DNA of 64,000 nucleotides from Rhodobiaceae bacterium UBA4490 (GCA_002389665.1 DGNO01000001.1:149564-213563); one strand, 5' to 3'; shown: positions 39,925 through 49,302, counted from the first letter of the stretch. A program made the numbers and translations. The notes: a model not told the origin generated them from the sequence alone.

Positions 39925-40830
39925 TTAGCGCTGAGCCGCTTCCAGGGAACCGTCTTCCAGCTTTAGCGGCACCTTGAGATAGCGCACGCCGTTTTCCTCG
40001 GCTGGCGGCAAATGCCCGGCCCGGATATTGACCTGGATCGAGGGGAGGAGCAGCAGCGGGGCGTCGAGCCCGGCATCGCGCTTCTGGCGCATGGCGACAT
40101 ACTCCGCCTCGCTCACTCCTTCATGCACATGCACGTTGCGGGTGCGCTCTTCTTCCACGCTCGTTTCCCAAGCATAAGTATCGCGTCCCGGCGCCTTGTA
40201 ATCGTGGCACATGAAGAGCCGCGTCGTGCCGGGCAGGGCGAGCAGTTTCTGGATGGAGCGGTAAAGCGTTGCCGCATCGCCGCCCGGAAAATCCGCCCGC
40301 GCGGTGCCGTAGTCCGGCATGAAAAGCGTGTCGCCCACAAAGACATTCTCGCCGATCTTGTAAGAGATGCAGGCGGGCGTATGGCCGGGCGTGGCGATAA
40401 CCTCGCCTGTAAGGGTGCCGATCTTGAACGTCTCTCCTTCTTCAAAAAGGTGATCGAATTCCGTGCCCTCGCCCGAAACGTCCTTGGCGTTGAAAACGGG
40501 CCGGAAGATTTTCTGCACCTCCCTTATGCGCGCGCCGATGCCGACGGGCGCGCCGGTCTTTGCCTTGATATAAGGCGCGGCGGTCAGATGGTCCGCATGG
40601 GCGTGGGTTTCCAGCACCCAGGTGATGGTGAGGTCTTTTTCCGCAGCCGCTTTCAGAAGCGCGTCGGCGGAGCGGGCGGAGGCCTTGCCCGAGCGGTGAT
40701 TGTAATCCAGCACCGGGTCGATAATGGCCGCCTCGCGCGTCGCCGGGTCCCACACAAGGTAGCTCACCGTGTTGGTGGGTTCGTCGAAAAAGGCCTCGAT
40801 TTCGGGTTGCGCCGTTTGCTGCGTGGTCAT
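39925..40830 (-). CDS. Persulfide dioxygenase-like MBL-fold enzyme (Blh/ETHE1 family)
   Basis: This 301-residue enzyme probably oxidises glutathione persulfide to sulfite with O2. The metal site is ETHAHADHLTAAPYIK (HAHADH), ATPGHTPACISY, FVGDTLFMPDYGTARADFPGGDAATLYRSI and FMCHDYK. The GTARADFPGGDA stretch is a hallmark of the ETHE1/Blh group. It diverges from a BigR-type repressor whose operators lie between them, and from rhodanese and sulfite/sulfur-exporter-like genes downstream of bigR, the known layout of BigR regulons. Start at 40830. Confidence 0.9.
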   Translation of the reverse strand: MTTQQTAQPEIEAFFDEPTNTVSYLVWDPATREAAIIDPVLDYNHRSGKASARSADALLKAAAEKDLTITWVLETHAHADHLTAAPYIKAKTGAPVGIGARIREVQKIFRPVFNAKDVSGEGTEFDHLFEEGETFKIGTLTGEVIATPGHTPACISYKIGENVFVGDTLFMPDYGTARADFPGGDAATLYRSIQKLLALPGTTRLFMCHDYKAPGRDTYAWETSVEEERTRNVHVHEGVSEAEYVAMRQKRDAGLDAPLLLLPSIQVNIRAGHLPPAEENGVRYLKVPLKLEDGSLEAAQR

Positions 40831-40854
40831 GGGACGCCTCCTTTGCTGTTCGTC

Positions 40855-40883
40855 TTGACATATATATTAGATAATACTAAATT
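40855..40883 (+). promoter_or_regulatory. bigR promoter
   Basis: TTGACA (40855-40860) is a consensus -35. Seventeen bases later TAAATT (40878-40883) is an acceptable -10. The -10 and start site fall inside the two operator palindromes at 40867-40895, so repressor binding would block this promoter. The AT-rich island contrasts sharply with the GC-rich surroundings. Confidence 0.65.
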
Positions 40884-40895
40884 AGCAATACCTAA
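40867..40895. promoter_or_regulatory. Tandem BigR-type operators TTAG-N6-CTAA
   Basis: Two inverted repeats of identical geometry lie one base apart: TTAG-ATAATA-CTAA (40867-40880) and TTAG-CAATAC-CTAA (40882-40895). Their centres are 15 bp apart. They cover the -10 region of bigR and the likely promoter of the divergent dioxygenase gene. The match of two sites in the only gap between a BigR-like repressor and its expected target is strong contextual support. Confidence 0.75.
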
Positions 40896-40911
40896 AATAA
40901 AGGACGGAAAA

Positions 40912-41238
40912 ATGGCGGAAACCCTGGCCACCCATATGCCGGACGATCTGGAAGAACTGGCCGCGCGGGCGGGCGAGGCAGCGGCGATGATGAAGCTGCT
41001 CTCGAATGAAAACCGGCTGCTGATCCTCTGCCAGCTCGTGGCGCGCGGGGAAATGAGCGTCGGCGTGCTTGCCGAAGCGGTGGGGCTCGGCCAGTCCGCG
41101 CTCTCTCAGCATCTGGCGAAGCTGCGGGCGGACGGGCTGGTGGCGACACGGCGCGAGGCGCAGGTGATCCACTACCGCATCGCCGACCCGAATGCCGCAA
41201 AGCTGCTTTCCGTCCTGAAAGAGATCTATTGCCCTTGA
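40912..41238 (+). CDS. bigR: ArsR-family persulfide-sensing repressor, BigR/SqrR-like
   Basis: This 108-residue winged-helix repressor has the helix-turn-helix VGVLAEAVGLGQSALSQHLAKLRADGLV. Two cysteines at positions 40 (LLILCQLV) and 107 (EIYCP-end) match the sensing pair of BigR, which forms a disulfide or polysulfide bridge with persulfides and leaves DNA. The metal-binding cysteines of classical ArsR (ELCVCDL) are absent. The ATG at 40912 follows AAAGGACGG. A longer upstream open frame is antisense to the dioxygenase gene and is rejected. Confidence 0.92.
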   Translation: MAETLATHMPDDLEELAARAGEAAAMMKLLSNENRLLILCQLVARGEMSVGVLAEAVGLGQSALSQHLAKLRADGLVATRREAQVIHYRIADPNAAKLLSVLKEIYCP

Positions 41239-41284
41239 ACGTTGTGCCCGGCCTCGAAAGCGCCGGGCTTTGATGGAGAAGACC

Positions 41285-41806
41285 ATGACCGCACTTAAAA
41301 CCATTACGCCGCAAGAGGCGGCGAAACTCGTGAAAGATGGCGCGAGCCTGATCGACATTCGCGGCGCGGACGAACATGCCCGCGAGCGTATTCAGGGCGC
41401 GGAAAACTGGCCGCTCGACCAGCTCGCCCCGAAAAGCCTGACAAGCCCCAAAGGCATGATCGTCTATCACTGCAAGACGGGCATGCGCACAGGCGCGAAT
41501 GCCGCAAAGCTGGCGGAAGCGGCCTCCTGCGAAGCCTTCATCGTGGAAGGCGGTCTCGATGCCTGGAAGAAATCGGGCCTGCCCGTGCTGGCCGACACGA
41601 GCCAGCCCATGGAAGTGAACCGCCAGGTGCAGATCACGGCAGGCGCGCTGGTGCTGAGCGGGGTTGTGCTCGGCGCGGCCGTTACGCCGGCCTTCTACCT
41701 GCTCTCCGCGTTTGTGGGCGCAGGGTTGATGATGGCCGGCATCACCGGCTGGTGCGGCATGGCGCGGCTGCTTGCAATCATGCCCTGGAACCGGCGTGCC
41801 GCCTAA
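41285..41806 (+). CDS. Membrane rhodanese, YgaP-like
   Basis: This 173-residue sulfurtransferase has a rhodanese domain at about 4-100 with active Cys63 in VYHCKTGMRT. Two hydrophobic helices follow at about 111-155, then WCGMARLLAIMPWNRRA, the DUF2892-type membrane tail of YgaP. It probably moves sulfane sulfur at the inner face of the inner membrane. The start at 41285 is favoured by GGAGAA upstream, with an in-frame ATG at 41273 possible. It lies in the bigR operon before the TauE/SafE gene. Confidence 0.9.
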   Translation: MTALKTITPQEAAKLVKDGASLIDIRGADEHARERIQGAENWPLDQLAPKSLTSPKGMIVYHCKTGMRTGANAAKLAEAASCEAFIVEGGLDAWKKSGLPVLADTSQPMEVNRQVQITAGALVLSGVVLGAAVTPAFYLLSAFVGAGLMMAGITGWCGMARLLAIMPWNRRAA

Positions 41807-41838
41807 CAGGTAGCCGTTTCAAACAGGAGCGCACGGCC

Positions 41839-42630
41839 ATGGATCCTCAAATTCTTCTCGCTCTCGCCTCCGGTGCTCTGGTCGGGCTGACGCTCGGCCT
41901 GGTGGGTGGCGGCGGCTCCATCCTCGCCGTGCCGCTCCTTGTCTATGTGGTGGGGGTAAGCTCGCCCCATGCGGCGATCGGCACCAGCGCGGTGGCCGTG
42001 GCGGCCAGCGCGCTTTTCTCGCTCGCCGGTCATGCGCGGGCCGCCAACGTCAAATGGCCCTGCGCGCTCACGTTCGCGCTTTCCGGCATTATCGGCGCAG
42101 CGCTTGGCGCGCGGGCGGGCCAGGCCGTGGATGGGCAAAAGCTGCTCGCACTTTTCGGCCTTCTCATGCTCGTTGTGGGCGCGATGATGCTGCGCCGCCG
42201 GGATGCCCTGGGTAATCCGGATGTCCGGTTGACCTTTGAAAGCGCTCCCCGCCTTGCTCCGAAGCTCGTGCTTGCCGGGCTCGGGGTCGGCGCGCTCTCC
42301 GGTTTCTTCGGTATCGGCGGCGGCTTTCTGATCGTGCCGGGGCTGATCGGCGCAACCGCCATGCCGATGCTGAATGCGGTGGGCTCGTCCCTTGTCTCCG
42401 TTGCTGCTTTCGGCGCAACTACGGCCACCTCTTACAGTCTTGCAGGGCTGGTCGATTGGCCGGTGGCGGGGCTCTTCGTGGCGGGCGGGGCGGCAGGCGG
42501 CGCCTTGGGCGTTCTTCTCGCCCGCCGCCTTGCCGGAAAAAAGGCGCTGCTCACCACGCTCTTTGCCCTGCTCGTCATCGCAACCGGGCTATACGTGCTC
42601 TGGCAAGGGGCGGGGACGCTCCTCGCCTGA
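41839..42630 (+). CDS. TauE/SafE family sulfite/anion exporter
   Basis: This polytopic membrane protein of 263 residues has about eight helices in two halves. Each half opens with a glycine-rich motif (GLTLGLVGGGGSILAVPLLVYVVG and GALSGFFGIGGGFLIVPGLI), the family duplication. As last gene of the bigR-rhodanese operon it most likely exports sulfite or thiosulfate made by persulfide oxidation. AGGAG precedes the ATG. The specific anion is inferred only from context. Confidence 0.88.
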   Translation: MDPQILLALASGALVGLTLGLVGGGGSILAVPLLVYVVGVSSPHAAIGTSAVAVAASALFSLAGHARAANVKWPCALTFALSGIIGAALGARAGQAVDGQKLLALFGLLMLVVGAMMLRRRDALGNPDVRLTFESAPRLAPKLVLAGLGVGALSGFFGIGGGFLIVPGLIGATAMPMLNAVGSSLVSVAAFGATTATSYSLAGLVDWPVAGLFVAGGAAGGALGVLLARRLAGKKALLTTLFALLVIATGLYVLWQGAGTLLA

Positions 42631-42641
42631 TCCCGGCTCGT

Positions 42642-43187
42642 TTACTGAGCTTCAGGCGCGTCTAGCTTCGGCGGCGTCACTTCCTCGAATTGCGGAATGG
42701 GCATGGCATCGAGCGGCACGATGAGCCCGTTCGAGGCTTCCTGGCTCGGGCCTGCCACATTGCCGCCGAAGCGCCCGCCATAGCGCAGCGGGTCTTTCGT
42801 CCCGTCGATCATGACCTTACCCCGCTGGAAGGTCGTCATGCTCGTCACCTGTCCCGTCAGCGTTTCAGGCCGCACGCGCCCGGGCACGATCTGGTAGAGA
42901 AGAAGCGCGGAGACGTTTTCCTTCGTGGAAGGGTTGAGCGGGGGCAGCATGTCTTCATAGCCGCCCGGAATGCTCTCGAAGGCCGCATTCACCGGCGCAA
43001 AGACGGTGCGCGGACGTTCGTCCTGATAGCGCCATTCAAGGTCCGCCCCTTCGATAATCTGCACCAGGATGGAAAATTGGGGGTCGGCCTTCAGGGTCTC
43101 GTAAATATCCGCCGCTTTCGCCTGGCCGGGCAGGGCGGCAAGGGCGAGAAAGGCAAAGGCGGTCAAAAAAGTCGTCAAGCGGGCCAT
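42642..43187 (-). CDS. Exported fasciclin (FAS1) domain protein
   Basis: This 181-residue secreted protein has a signal peptide (hydrophobic core TFLTAFAFLALAALP, cleavage near AKA-ADIYE). A single FAS1 domain follows: DIYETLKADPQFSILVQIIEGADL, RTVFAPVNAAFESIP and SALLLYQIVPGRV. Such domains mediate adhesion or extracellular binding; the partner is unknown. The start may instead be the ATG at 43223, which would give a longer n-region. It is convergent with the TauE/SafE gene, 11 bases apart. Confidence 0.85.
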   Translation of the reverse strand: MARLTTFLTAFAFLALAALPGQAKAADIYETLKADPQFSILVQIIEGADLEWRYQDERPRTVFAPVNAAFESIPGGYEDMLPPLNPSTKENVSALLLYQIVPGRVRPETLTGQVTSMTTFQRGKVMIDGTKDPLRYGGRFGGNVAGPSQEASNGLIVPLDAMPIPQFEEVTPPKLDAPEAQ

Positions 43188-43326
43188 GATAAAGAGATCT
43201 CTCTTTTGCGGGTTACGCTTCATCCAGCCTTGCGCTTCATTTTGTCGGAATTGCGACGGGGAAGGGGAGCGAAAGTTCCGCCCCTCACCCTAAATTTATT
43301 GCGCGCCGGTAAGCTGCAAGGCTGCT

Positions 43327-43427
43327 TGGACCCCGGCTCGCCGGCCGGGGTGACACTTTGCAGTTGGGAGACGCAGTGCCTTCATCGCAAGGCGCAATTG
43401 TCACCCCGGGCTTGACCCGGGGTCCAC
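43327..43427. repeat. Inverted pair of GTCACCCCGG-type palindromes (nrdJ-fasciclin gap)
   Basis: The unit at 43327-43354 is reversed (TGGACCCCGG...CCGGGGTGAC). The unit at 43400-43427 is forward (GTCACCCCGGG...CGGGGTCCAC). The reversed unit is preceded by GCTGCTT, the complement of the AGCAGC-type flank seen elsewhere. The 285-bp gap between nrdJ (ending at 43509) and the fasciclin gene holds no gene I can support. Confidence 0.85.
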
Positions 43428-43508
43428 ATAACGGTCCAGCCTGCGCATTGTTCCAAGCGGCGCCCCTGGGCCTGACCCCGAGGGTGCCACTGGAAGAAGC
43501 GTTAGTTT

Positions 43509-46500
43509 TTAAGAGCAGCCGCTCGTCGAGCCGCAGGTGTCGCATTTCAGGCAGGTGCCGTTGCGCACCATTGTGAAGTTGCCGCATTCCCCGCAGGGCT
43601 CGCCTTCATAGCCTTTCAGGCGGGCCTGGGCGACGGCAGTCATACCGGCGGAAAAAGAGGCGCTGCGCCCGCCGCCGGAGGCAGCCCCCGATACCATCCG
43701 GGCAACTTCCACGGTGTCTACCGTCGTGCTCATGACTTCCGGCCCGCGCGCTTCGGCGGAAAGGGCCTCTGCCGACATGGCTTCTGCTGCCGCCTGCGCA
43801 TCGCGCATGGCGGAGCTGGCCGTGGCCGAAGCTTCCGCGCTCACCGCGCCGCCGCCGCGCACCACATAGAAGTTCTGGAGCTGCGGGTTGCGGGTGAAGC
43901 CGGGGCTGGCAATGGCCGAGGCCGGCAGCTTGCCCTCTCCCTCGCCGCCGCCCAGCGCGTCTGGCGCGATCTGGGAAGGATCGACATGGGCAAGGTCGTT
44001 GCGGCCGAGATAAGAGATCGCCAATTCCCGGAAGACATAATCGAGAATGGAGGTCGCGTTCTTAATCGAGTCGTTGCCTTGCACAAGGCCGGCGGGCTCG
44101 AAGCGGGTGAAGGTGAACGCCTCCACATATTCTTCCAGCGGCACGCCATATTGCAGGCCGAGGGAGATGGCGATGGCGAAATTGTTCATCAGGCTGCGGA
44201 AGGCGGCGCCTTCCTTGTGCATGTCGATGAAGATTTCCCCGATCCGCCCGTCGTCATATTCGCCGGTGCGCAGATAGACCTTGTGGCCGCCCACCACGGC
44301 TTTCTGGGTATAGCCCTTGCGCCGGTGCGGCAGCTTGGAGCGCTCGCCGCTTTGATATTCGACGACGCGCTCGACCACTTTCTCCGTGATCTTCTCGGCA
44401 ACCGCCGCGACGCGCTCGCTTTGCGGCTGAGCGTAAAGAGCCTCGGCGGGCGAGGTGGCAAGCGCGTCCTCGTCTTCCAGGTCTTCATCTTCCACAAGCT
44501 GCGCATTGAGCGGCTGGGACAGTTTCGAGCCGTCACGGTAAAGCGCATTGGCTTTCAGCGCGAGTTTCCAGGAAAGCATATAGGCTTCCTTGCAATCCTC
44601 GACGCTTGCGGAATTGGGCATATTGATGGTCTTGGAGATCGCCCCGGAAATGAAGGGCTGGGCCGCCGCCATCATGTGAATATGCGAGCTTGCGGACAGA
44701 TACCGCTTGCCGATGCGCCCGCACGGATTGGCGCAGTCGAAGACCGGCAGATGCGCGTCTTTCAGGCCCGGCGCGCCTTCCACGGTCATGGCACCGCAGA
44801 CGTAAAGATTGGCCGCTTCGATTTCCCCGCGGGTGAAGCCGAGGGCGCGGAGCATGTCGAAATCGAGATTATCGAGTTCGTCTTCGGAAAGGCCGAGCTC
44901 GTCGGTGCAGAATTCGCGGCCGAGCGTCCACTGGTTGAAGACAAAGCGGATGTCGAAAGCGGTGGCGAGATTTTCCTCGATCACTTCGATCTTTTCATCC
45001 GTAAAGCCTTTGGCTTTCAGCGCCTTGTGGCCGATATGGGGCGCGCCTTTCAGCGTGCCGTGGCCGACCGCGTAATCGCCGATGGCTTTCACTGTCTCCG
45101 CGTCATAGCCCAGCGTCTTCAGCGCAAGAGGCACCATGCGGTTGATGATCTTGAAATGGCCGCCGCCGGCCAGCTTCTTATATTTCACCAGCGCGAAATC
45201 GGGCTCGATGCCGGTCGTGTCGCAATCCATGATGAGGCCGATCGTGCCGGTGGGCGCGATGACGGTGGCCTGCGCATTGCGGTAGCCGTAAGCCTCGCCC
45301 ATGGAAACGGCAAGATCCCAGGCGGCCTTGGCGTGTTCGACGAGATCGGCTTGCGGGCAATGGGCATGGTCGAGCGGCACGGGCGCCATGTTCAGCGCTT
45401 CGTATCCTTCTTTGTTGCCATAGGCTGCGTTGCGGTGGTTGCGCATAACGCGCAGCATATGCGGCTCATTGTCTTTATAGCCGGGGAAGGCGCCGAGCTC
45501 GCGCGCCATCTGTGCGGAGGTGGCGTAGGAAACACCCGTCATGATGGCGGAAATCGCGCCGCAAAGCGCGCGGCCTTCATCGCTGTCATAAGGCAGGCCG
45601 GCTGCCATCAAAAGCCCGCCAATATTGGCAAAGCCGAGGCCGAGCGTGCGGTAGCGGAAAGAGCGCTCGGCGATTTCCTTGGAAGGGAACTGCGCCATCA
45701 GCACGGAAATTTCCAGCGTCACCGTCCACAGCTTCACGGCGTGCTCGAAGGCTTCCACATCGAAGCGGCCATTTTCCATACGGAACTGCATGAGGTTGAG
45801 CGAGGCAAGGTTGCAGGCCGTGTTGTCGAGGAACATATATTCCGAGCACGGATTGGAACCCCGGATTTCCCCGCTTGCCGGGCAGGTGTGCCAATCGTTG
45901 ATCGTGGTGTGAAACTGCAGGCCGGGATCGGCGGAGGACCAGGCGGCTTCCCCGATCTGGTCCCAAAGCTCGGCCGCATCCACGGTTTTTTGCACCGAAC
46001 CGTCGAGACGGCGGATGAGGTTCCACTCGCTGTCGTCTTCCACGGCGCGCAGGAAATCATCCGTGACGCGCACCGTGTTGTTCGAGTTCTGGCCGGAGAC
46101 GGTCAGATAGGCTTCCGAGTCCCAGTCCGTGTCATAGGTCTTGAACTCGATTTCCGTAAAGCCCTGCTTGGCGAACTGAATGACGCGCTGGATATAGTTT
46201 TCCGGCACCTCGGCCTTGCGCGCGGCAATCACCTCGCGTTTCAGCGCCGGGTTCTTTTTCACGTCGAAACAGTCGTCGCCGTCGCCTTCGCAATTATGCG
46301 CAGCTTTCATGATGGCGGTGAGATGGCGGGCATTGACCTTGGAACCGGTGACGAGAGCTGCCACTTTCTGCTCTTCTACGGCTTTCCAGGAAATGAATTC
46401 CTCGATATCCGGATGGTCGATATCGACGATCACCATCTTGGCCGCGCGGCGCGTGGTGCCGCCGGACTTGATGGCCCCGGCCGCCCGGTCGCCGATCTTG

Positions 46501-47273
46501 AGAAAGCTCATGAGGCCGGAAGACTTACCCCCGCCCGACAGCGCTTCATTGGCGCCGCGCAGGGAGGAGAAATTCGTGCCCGTGCCCGAGCCGTATTTGA
46601 AGAGGCGGGCCTCACGCACCCAAAGGTCCATGATGCCGTTTTCATTGACCAGATCGTCATTCACGCTCTGGATAAAGCAGGCATGGGGCTGGGGATGCTC
46701 ATAGGCGCTTTTCGAAGACAGAAGCTCGCCGGTGCGGAAGTCGACGAAATAATGCCCCTGGGCCGGGCCGTCGATGCCGTAAGCCCAGTGCAGGCCTGTG
46801 TTGAACCATTGCGGGGAATTGGGCGCCGCCATCTGCGTCGCCAGCATGTAGCGCATTTCATCGAAATAGGCGCGGGCGTCCTCTTCGGTGTCGAAATAAC
46901 CGCCCTGCCAGCCCCAATAGGTCCAGGTGCCGGCCAGCCGGTCGAAAACCTGGCGCGCATCCGTTTCCGCGCCGTAGCGCTCGCTTTCGGGCAGCGCTTC
47001 AAGGGCGGCGGTGTCGGCCTCATGGCGCCAGAGCCAGCCCGGCACCGTTTCTTCCTTCACCGGGCGCAGCTCGGCGGGCACGCCCGCCTTGCGGAAATAT
47101 TTCTGCGCGAGAATGTCCACGGCCACCTGACTCCAGGCGGCAGGCACGCTGATCTCTTTTTGCGCGAAGACCACGGAGCCGTCCGGATTGCGGATCTCGC
47201 TCGAGGAGTTGCGGAACTCGATGCCTTCATATGGAGATTTGGTTTCGTCGGTGAAGCAACGCTGGATACGCAT
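43509..47273 (-). CDS. nrdJ: Vitamin B12-dependent (class II) ribonucleoside-diphosphate reductase
   Basis: This makes deoxyribonucleotides with adenosylcobalamin and does not need oxygen. It has 1254 residues. The core shows [62 protein letters not shown] and a C-terminal zinc-ribbon-like tail [28 protein letters not shown], all typical of the large NrdJ group. The ATG at 47273 begins [20 protein letters not shown] as in homologues; the open frame extends to 47576 but the extension lacks similarity. It is monocistronic with a 470-bp upstream gap. Confidence 0.95.
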   Translation of the reverse strand: MRIQRCFTDETKSPYEGIEFRNSSSEIRNPDGSVVFAQKEISVPAAWSQVAVDILAQKYFRKAGVPAELRPVKEETVPGWLWRHEADTAALEALPESERYGAETDARQVFDRLAGTWTYWGWQGGYFDTEEDARAYFDEMRYMLATQMAAPNSPQWFNTGLHWAYGIDGPAQGHYFVDFRTGELLSSKSAYEHPQPHACFIQSVNDDLVNENGIMDLWVREARLFKYGSGTGTNFSSLRGANEALSGGGKSSGLMSFLKIGDRAAGAIKSGGTTRRAAKMVIVDIDHPDIEEFISWKAVEEQKVAALVTGSKVNARHLTAIMKAAHNCEGDGDDCFDVKKNPALKREVIAARKAEVPENYIQRVIQFAKQGFTEIEFKTYDTDWDSEAYLTVSGQNSNNTVRVTDDFLRAVEDDSEWNLIRRLDGSVQKTVDAAELWDQIGEAAWSSADPGLQFHTTINDWHTCPASGEIRGSNPCSEYMFLDNTACNLASLNLMQFRMENGRFDVEAFEHAVKLWTVTLEISVLMAQFPSKEIAERSFRYRTLGLGFANIGGLLMAAGLPYDSDEGRALCGAISAIMTGVSYATSAQMARELGAFPGYKDNEPHMLRVMRNHRNAAYGNKEGYEALNMAPVPLDHAHCPQADLVEHAKAAWDLAVSMGEAYGYRNAQATVIAPTGTIGLIMDCDTTGIEPDFALVKYKKLAGGGHFKIINRMVPLALKTLGYDAETVKAIGDYAVGHGTLKGAPHIGHKALKAKGFTDEKIEVIEENLATAFDIRFVFNQWTLGREFCTDELGLSEDELDNLDFDMLRALGFTRGEIEAANLYVCGAMTVEGAPGLKDAHLPVFDCANPCGRIGKRYLSASSHIHMMAAAQPFISGAISKTINMPNSASVEDCKEAYMLSWKLALKANALYRDGSKLSQPLNAQLVEDEDLEDEDALATSPAEALYAQPQSERVAAVAEKITEKVVERVVEYQSGERSKLPHRRKGYTQKAVVGGHKVYLRTGEYDDGRIGEIFIDMHKEGAAFRSLMNNFAIAISLGLQYGVPLEEYVEAFTFTRFEPAGLVQGNDSIKNATSILDYVFRELAISYLGRNDLAHVDPSQIAPDALGGGEGEGKLPASAIASPGFTRNPQLQNFYVVRGGGAVSAEASATASSAMRDAQAAAEAMSAEALSAEARGPEVMSTTVDTVEVARMVSGAASGGGRSASFSAGMTAVAQARLKGYEGEPCGECGNFTMVRNGTCLKCDTCGSTSGCS

Positions 47274-47743
47274 ATCTTCTGGCCCCGTTCGTTGTGTTGC
47301 GGGCCGCCGCGCCCGCCATTCCCCCAGGTTTCGATCCGGCTTTAACCTTTTACCGGTGCCCGCGAGCCCCTTCTGGGGCGCAAAAGAACCCGTTACCCGA
47401 CGCCCCGATTTCCGCCCCTTTGAGGAAGGGCCGAGCGCGGGAGCAGTTTCCGGGTCCAAGAGGCATGTTGTCGTGAGCACCAGATGGTGTGGATCGTCCC
47501 CTGACCGACACAAACTGTCGTATCGGGAACGGGGTTCCGTCAAGCATGCTCGGGAATGCGAGCAATGGCGCGGCATCCGCGACGGGGGCCTTTCGGGTCA
47601 CGCGGCGGGGCTTATGCGAATCGCAGGGGAGTCGGGGGCCGGGACCTCAATTCGTTAAAATTCTCTCTTATGCGCTTAAGGAAATTTAAGCCGGCTGGTG
47701 CACCTTTCAGCTTCAGGCGGGGCGATTTCAAGGCCACAATTTT
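47274..47743. other. 470-bp divergent intergenic region, nrdJ / receiver gene
   Basis: This gap separates nrdJ (minus) from the response regulator (plus). I find no gene, tRNA or B12 riboswitch in it. A TTGACG -35-like word on the minus strand lies at 47539-47544, compatible with an nrdJ leader of about 240 nt. Near the receiver gene is the palindrome CTTAA-GGAAAT-TTAAG (47675-47690). Several small GC hairpins occur, none followed by a U-tract. Confidence 0.5.
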
Positions 47744-48265
47744 ATGACCGGGGCGAGATGGCATAGCGCGTATGGACGGCGGCTTTCCGAGCTGTCGGTT
47801 TTGGTCGTGGACGATTCCAAACATATGCGCCTGCTTCTGGTCTCGTTTCTGCGCGCCTTCGGCTGTGCCAACGTCTTTCAGGCGCGCAACGGCGCCGAGG
47901 CGCTGGATATGATCCGCCCCGCCATGCCCGATCTCGTGCTGCTCGACTGGGAAATGCGGCCGGTCAATGGCGAAAGCTTCCTGCGCGAGCTGCGCGATGT
48001 GGAAAATACGCCCCATTGTTTTATGCCCGTGGTCGTGCTGACCGGCCATGCCGAGCCCAAGCTCATCAAGGCGGCCTTTGCGGGCGGGGCGAGCCAGCTT
48101 CTCGTCAAACCGGTCAAGCCGCAGCTGCTTCTGGAGCGCCTGCAATGGGTGCTGCAGGACGACCGCCCGTTCGAGCGGGCGGGCGAGATTTACCGCCAGC
48201 CCCCGATTGCCAAGAAGTCTGCCGCGCCCAGCCCCGCAAAAGACGATTTTATCCTGATAGACTAG
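47744..48265 (+). CDS. Single-domain response regulator
   Basis: This 173-residue protein is a CheY-type receiver with no output domain. Acidic pocket residues are Asp23/Asp24 (VVDDSKHMR), the phosphoacceptor is Asp68 (VLLDWEM), the switch Thr is in VVLTGHAE and the conserved Lys is in LLVKPVKP. A C-terminal stretch of about 40 residues is low-complexity and ends DDFILID. No histidine kinase is nearby, so the partner is unknown. The ATG has only a weak AAGG upstream. Confidence 0.88.
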   Translation: MTGARWHSAYGRRLSELSVLVVDDSKHMRLLLVSFLRAFGCANVFQARNGAEALDMIRPAMPDLVLLDWEMRPVNGESFLRELRDVENTPHCFMPVVVLTGHAEPKLIKAAFAGGASQLLVKPVKPQLLLERLQWVLQDDRPFERAGEIYRQPPIAKKSAAPSPAKDDFILID

Positions 48266-48429
48266 CTGCTTAGCCAGCCATGCCCGCCGGCTAACGGCAG
48301 GGTATGCAGGCGGGCAACACGCGCCGTAAAGCGTCGGTGAAGGCCGGGGGAAGGGGCTGGACGCCCCGCCATGCGGGTGCCATATTCCCCCGCACGTTAA
48401 ACACAGCATAAATGCGGAAAACGGTCCAA

Positions 48430-48813
48430 ATGAGCCTTTTGACTGAGATTTTCACCTGGTGGAACGGCCAGACCATCGGCACGCGCCTTTTTACCTGGCG
48501 CAAGGGCCGTCTGGTGGGCGAGGACGATCAGGGCAACCGCTATTTCGTCTCCAAGGACGGATCGGACCGGCGCTGGGTCATCTATAACGGCCTCGCCGAA
48601 GCCTCCCGCGTGCCGGCTGGCTGGCACGGCTGGCTGCATCATGTGGTGGATGTGCCGCCGAGCGAGGAGGCCTATGCCGCGCATGGCTGGGAAAAGCCCC
48701 ACAAGGCCAACCTGACGGGCACACCGGGCGCCTATAAGCCTGACGGCAGCCTGGCCAATAGCGGCGGGCGGCCGCGCGTGACGGGCGACTATGACGCCTG
48801 GCAGCCGGAATAA
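48430..48813 (+). CDS. NADH:ubiquinone oxidoreductase subunit NDUFA12 homologue
   Basis: This 127-residue protein of the NDUFA12/B17.2 family is an accessory complex I component shared by alphaproteobacteria and mitochondria. Signatures are FTWWNGQTIGTRLFTWRKGRLVGEDDQGNRYF, DRRWVIYNGLAEASRVPAGWHGWLHH and the tail KPHKANLTGTPGAYKP. The ATG at 48430 is where homology begins. It stands apart from any nuo operon in this window and leads into mlaD, a recurrent neighbour in this class. Confidence 0.93.
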   Translation: MSLLTEIFTWWNGQTIGTRLFTWRKGRLVGEDDQGNRYFVSKDGSDRRWVIYNGLAEASRVPAGWHGWLHHVVDVPPSEEAYAAHGWEKPHKANLTGTPGAYKPDGSLANSGGRPRVTGDYDAWQPE

Positions 48814-48825
48814 GCGAAGGGGGCT

Positions 48826-48841
48826 GCGCCGTAAGCGGCGC
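48826..48841 (+). other. Intercistronic hairpin before mlaD
   Basis: GCGCCG-TAAG-CGGCGC forms a tight 6-bp stem between the NDUFA12 gene and mlaD, ending two bases before the GGAGGG ribosome binding site (48844-48849). A similar weaker structure CCGCC-CTAA-GGCGG follows mlaD near 49306. No U-tract follows either, so RNA processing or stability is more likely than termination. Confidence 0.4.
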
Positions 48842-48852
48842 CTGGAGGGCAG

Positions 48853-49302
48853 ATGCAGAACAATTTCGTAGAAACTTTGGTGGGCGCCGCGGTGATTGCC
48901 GTGGCAGCCGGTTTTCTGGCTTATGGCTATTCGATTACCGATGTGGGCCGCGCCGACGGTTACCGGCTGACGGCCGAATTCGACCGGGTGGACGGTCTGG
49001 CGACGGGTTCGGATATCCGCATGTCGGGTATCAAAGTCGGTACCGTGGTCAGCCAGGAACTCAACCCGCAGAACTATTATGCCCGCGTGACCTTCAAAAT
49101 CAGCCCGGACATCAAACTTCCGTCCGATTCCAGTGCCAAGATCACCAGCGAAGGCCTGCTCGGCGGCAATTATGTGTCCATCCTGCCGGGTGGCAGCGAG
49201 GATTATTTGGAAAGCGGCGACGAAATCCAGTTCACGCAAGGCTCGATCGATCTGATCGGCCTGGTCGGTCAGGCGATTTTCAGCGCCCAGGATTCGCAGT
49301 AA
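48853..49302 (+). CDS. mlaD: MlaD-like MCE protein
   Basis: This 149-residue protein has one N-terminal membrane helix (about 7-26) and one MCE domain: YRLTAEFDRVDGLATGSDIRMSGIKVGTV followed by GLLGGNYVSILPGG. It fits the hexameric MlaD ring that handles phospholipid between the membranes. The permease and ATPase partners (mlaE, mlaF) are not beside it. The ATG has a strong GGAGGG. It lies in the run NDUFA12-mlaD-DUF2155. Confidence 0.9.
   Translation: MQNNFVETLVGAAVIAVAAGFLAYGYSITDVGRADGYRLTAEFDRVDGLATGSDIRMSGIKVGTVVSQELNPQNYYARVTFKISPDIKLPSDSSAKITSEGLLGGNYVSILPGGSEDYLESGDEIQFTQGSIDLIGLVGQAIFSAQDSQ

Noticed and set aside
40012..40911. Long plus-strand extension of bigR upstream of 40912
   Set aside because: The extension is antisense to the dioxygenase gene and crosses the promoter and operators. 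Homology and the ribosome binding site place the start at 40912.
43986..47345. 1119-codon open frame on the plus strand opposite nrdJ
   Set aside because: It is the antisense of a secure nrdJ reading frame, with His/Gly/Arg-rich composition typical of shadows of GC-rich genes and no recognisable domain.
47675..47690. CtrA site (TTAA-N6-TTAA) before the response regulator
   Set aside because: The spacing is six, where the consensus needs seven. The word is also a simple AT palindrome that may occur by chance.
47274..47743. Cobalamin riboswitch or tRNA upstream of nrdJ
   Set aside because: I found no GCCACTG-type B12 box and no tRNA-like cloverleaf with a TTCRANY arm in this gap.
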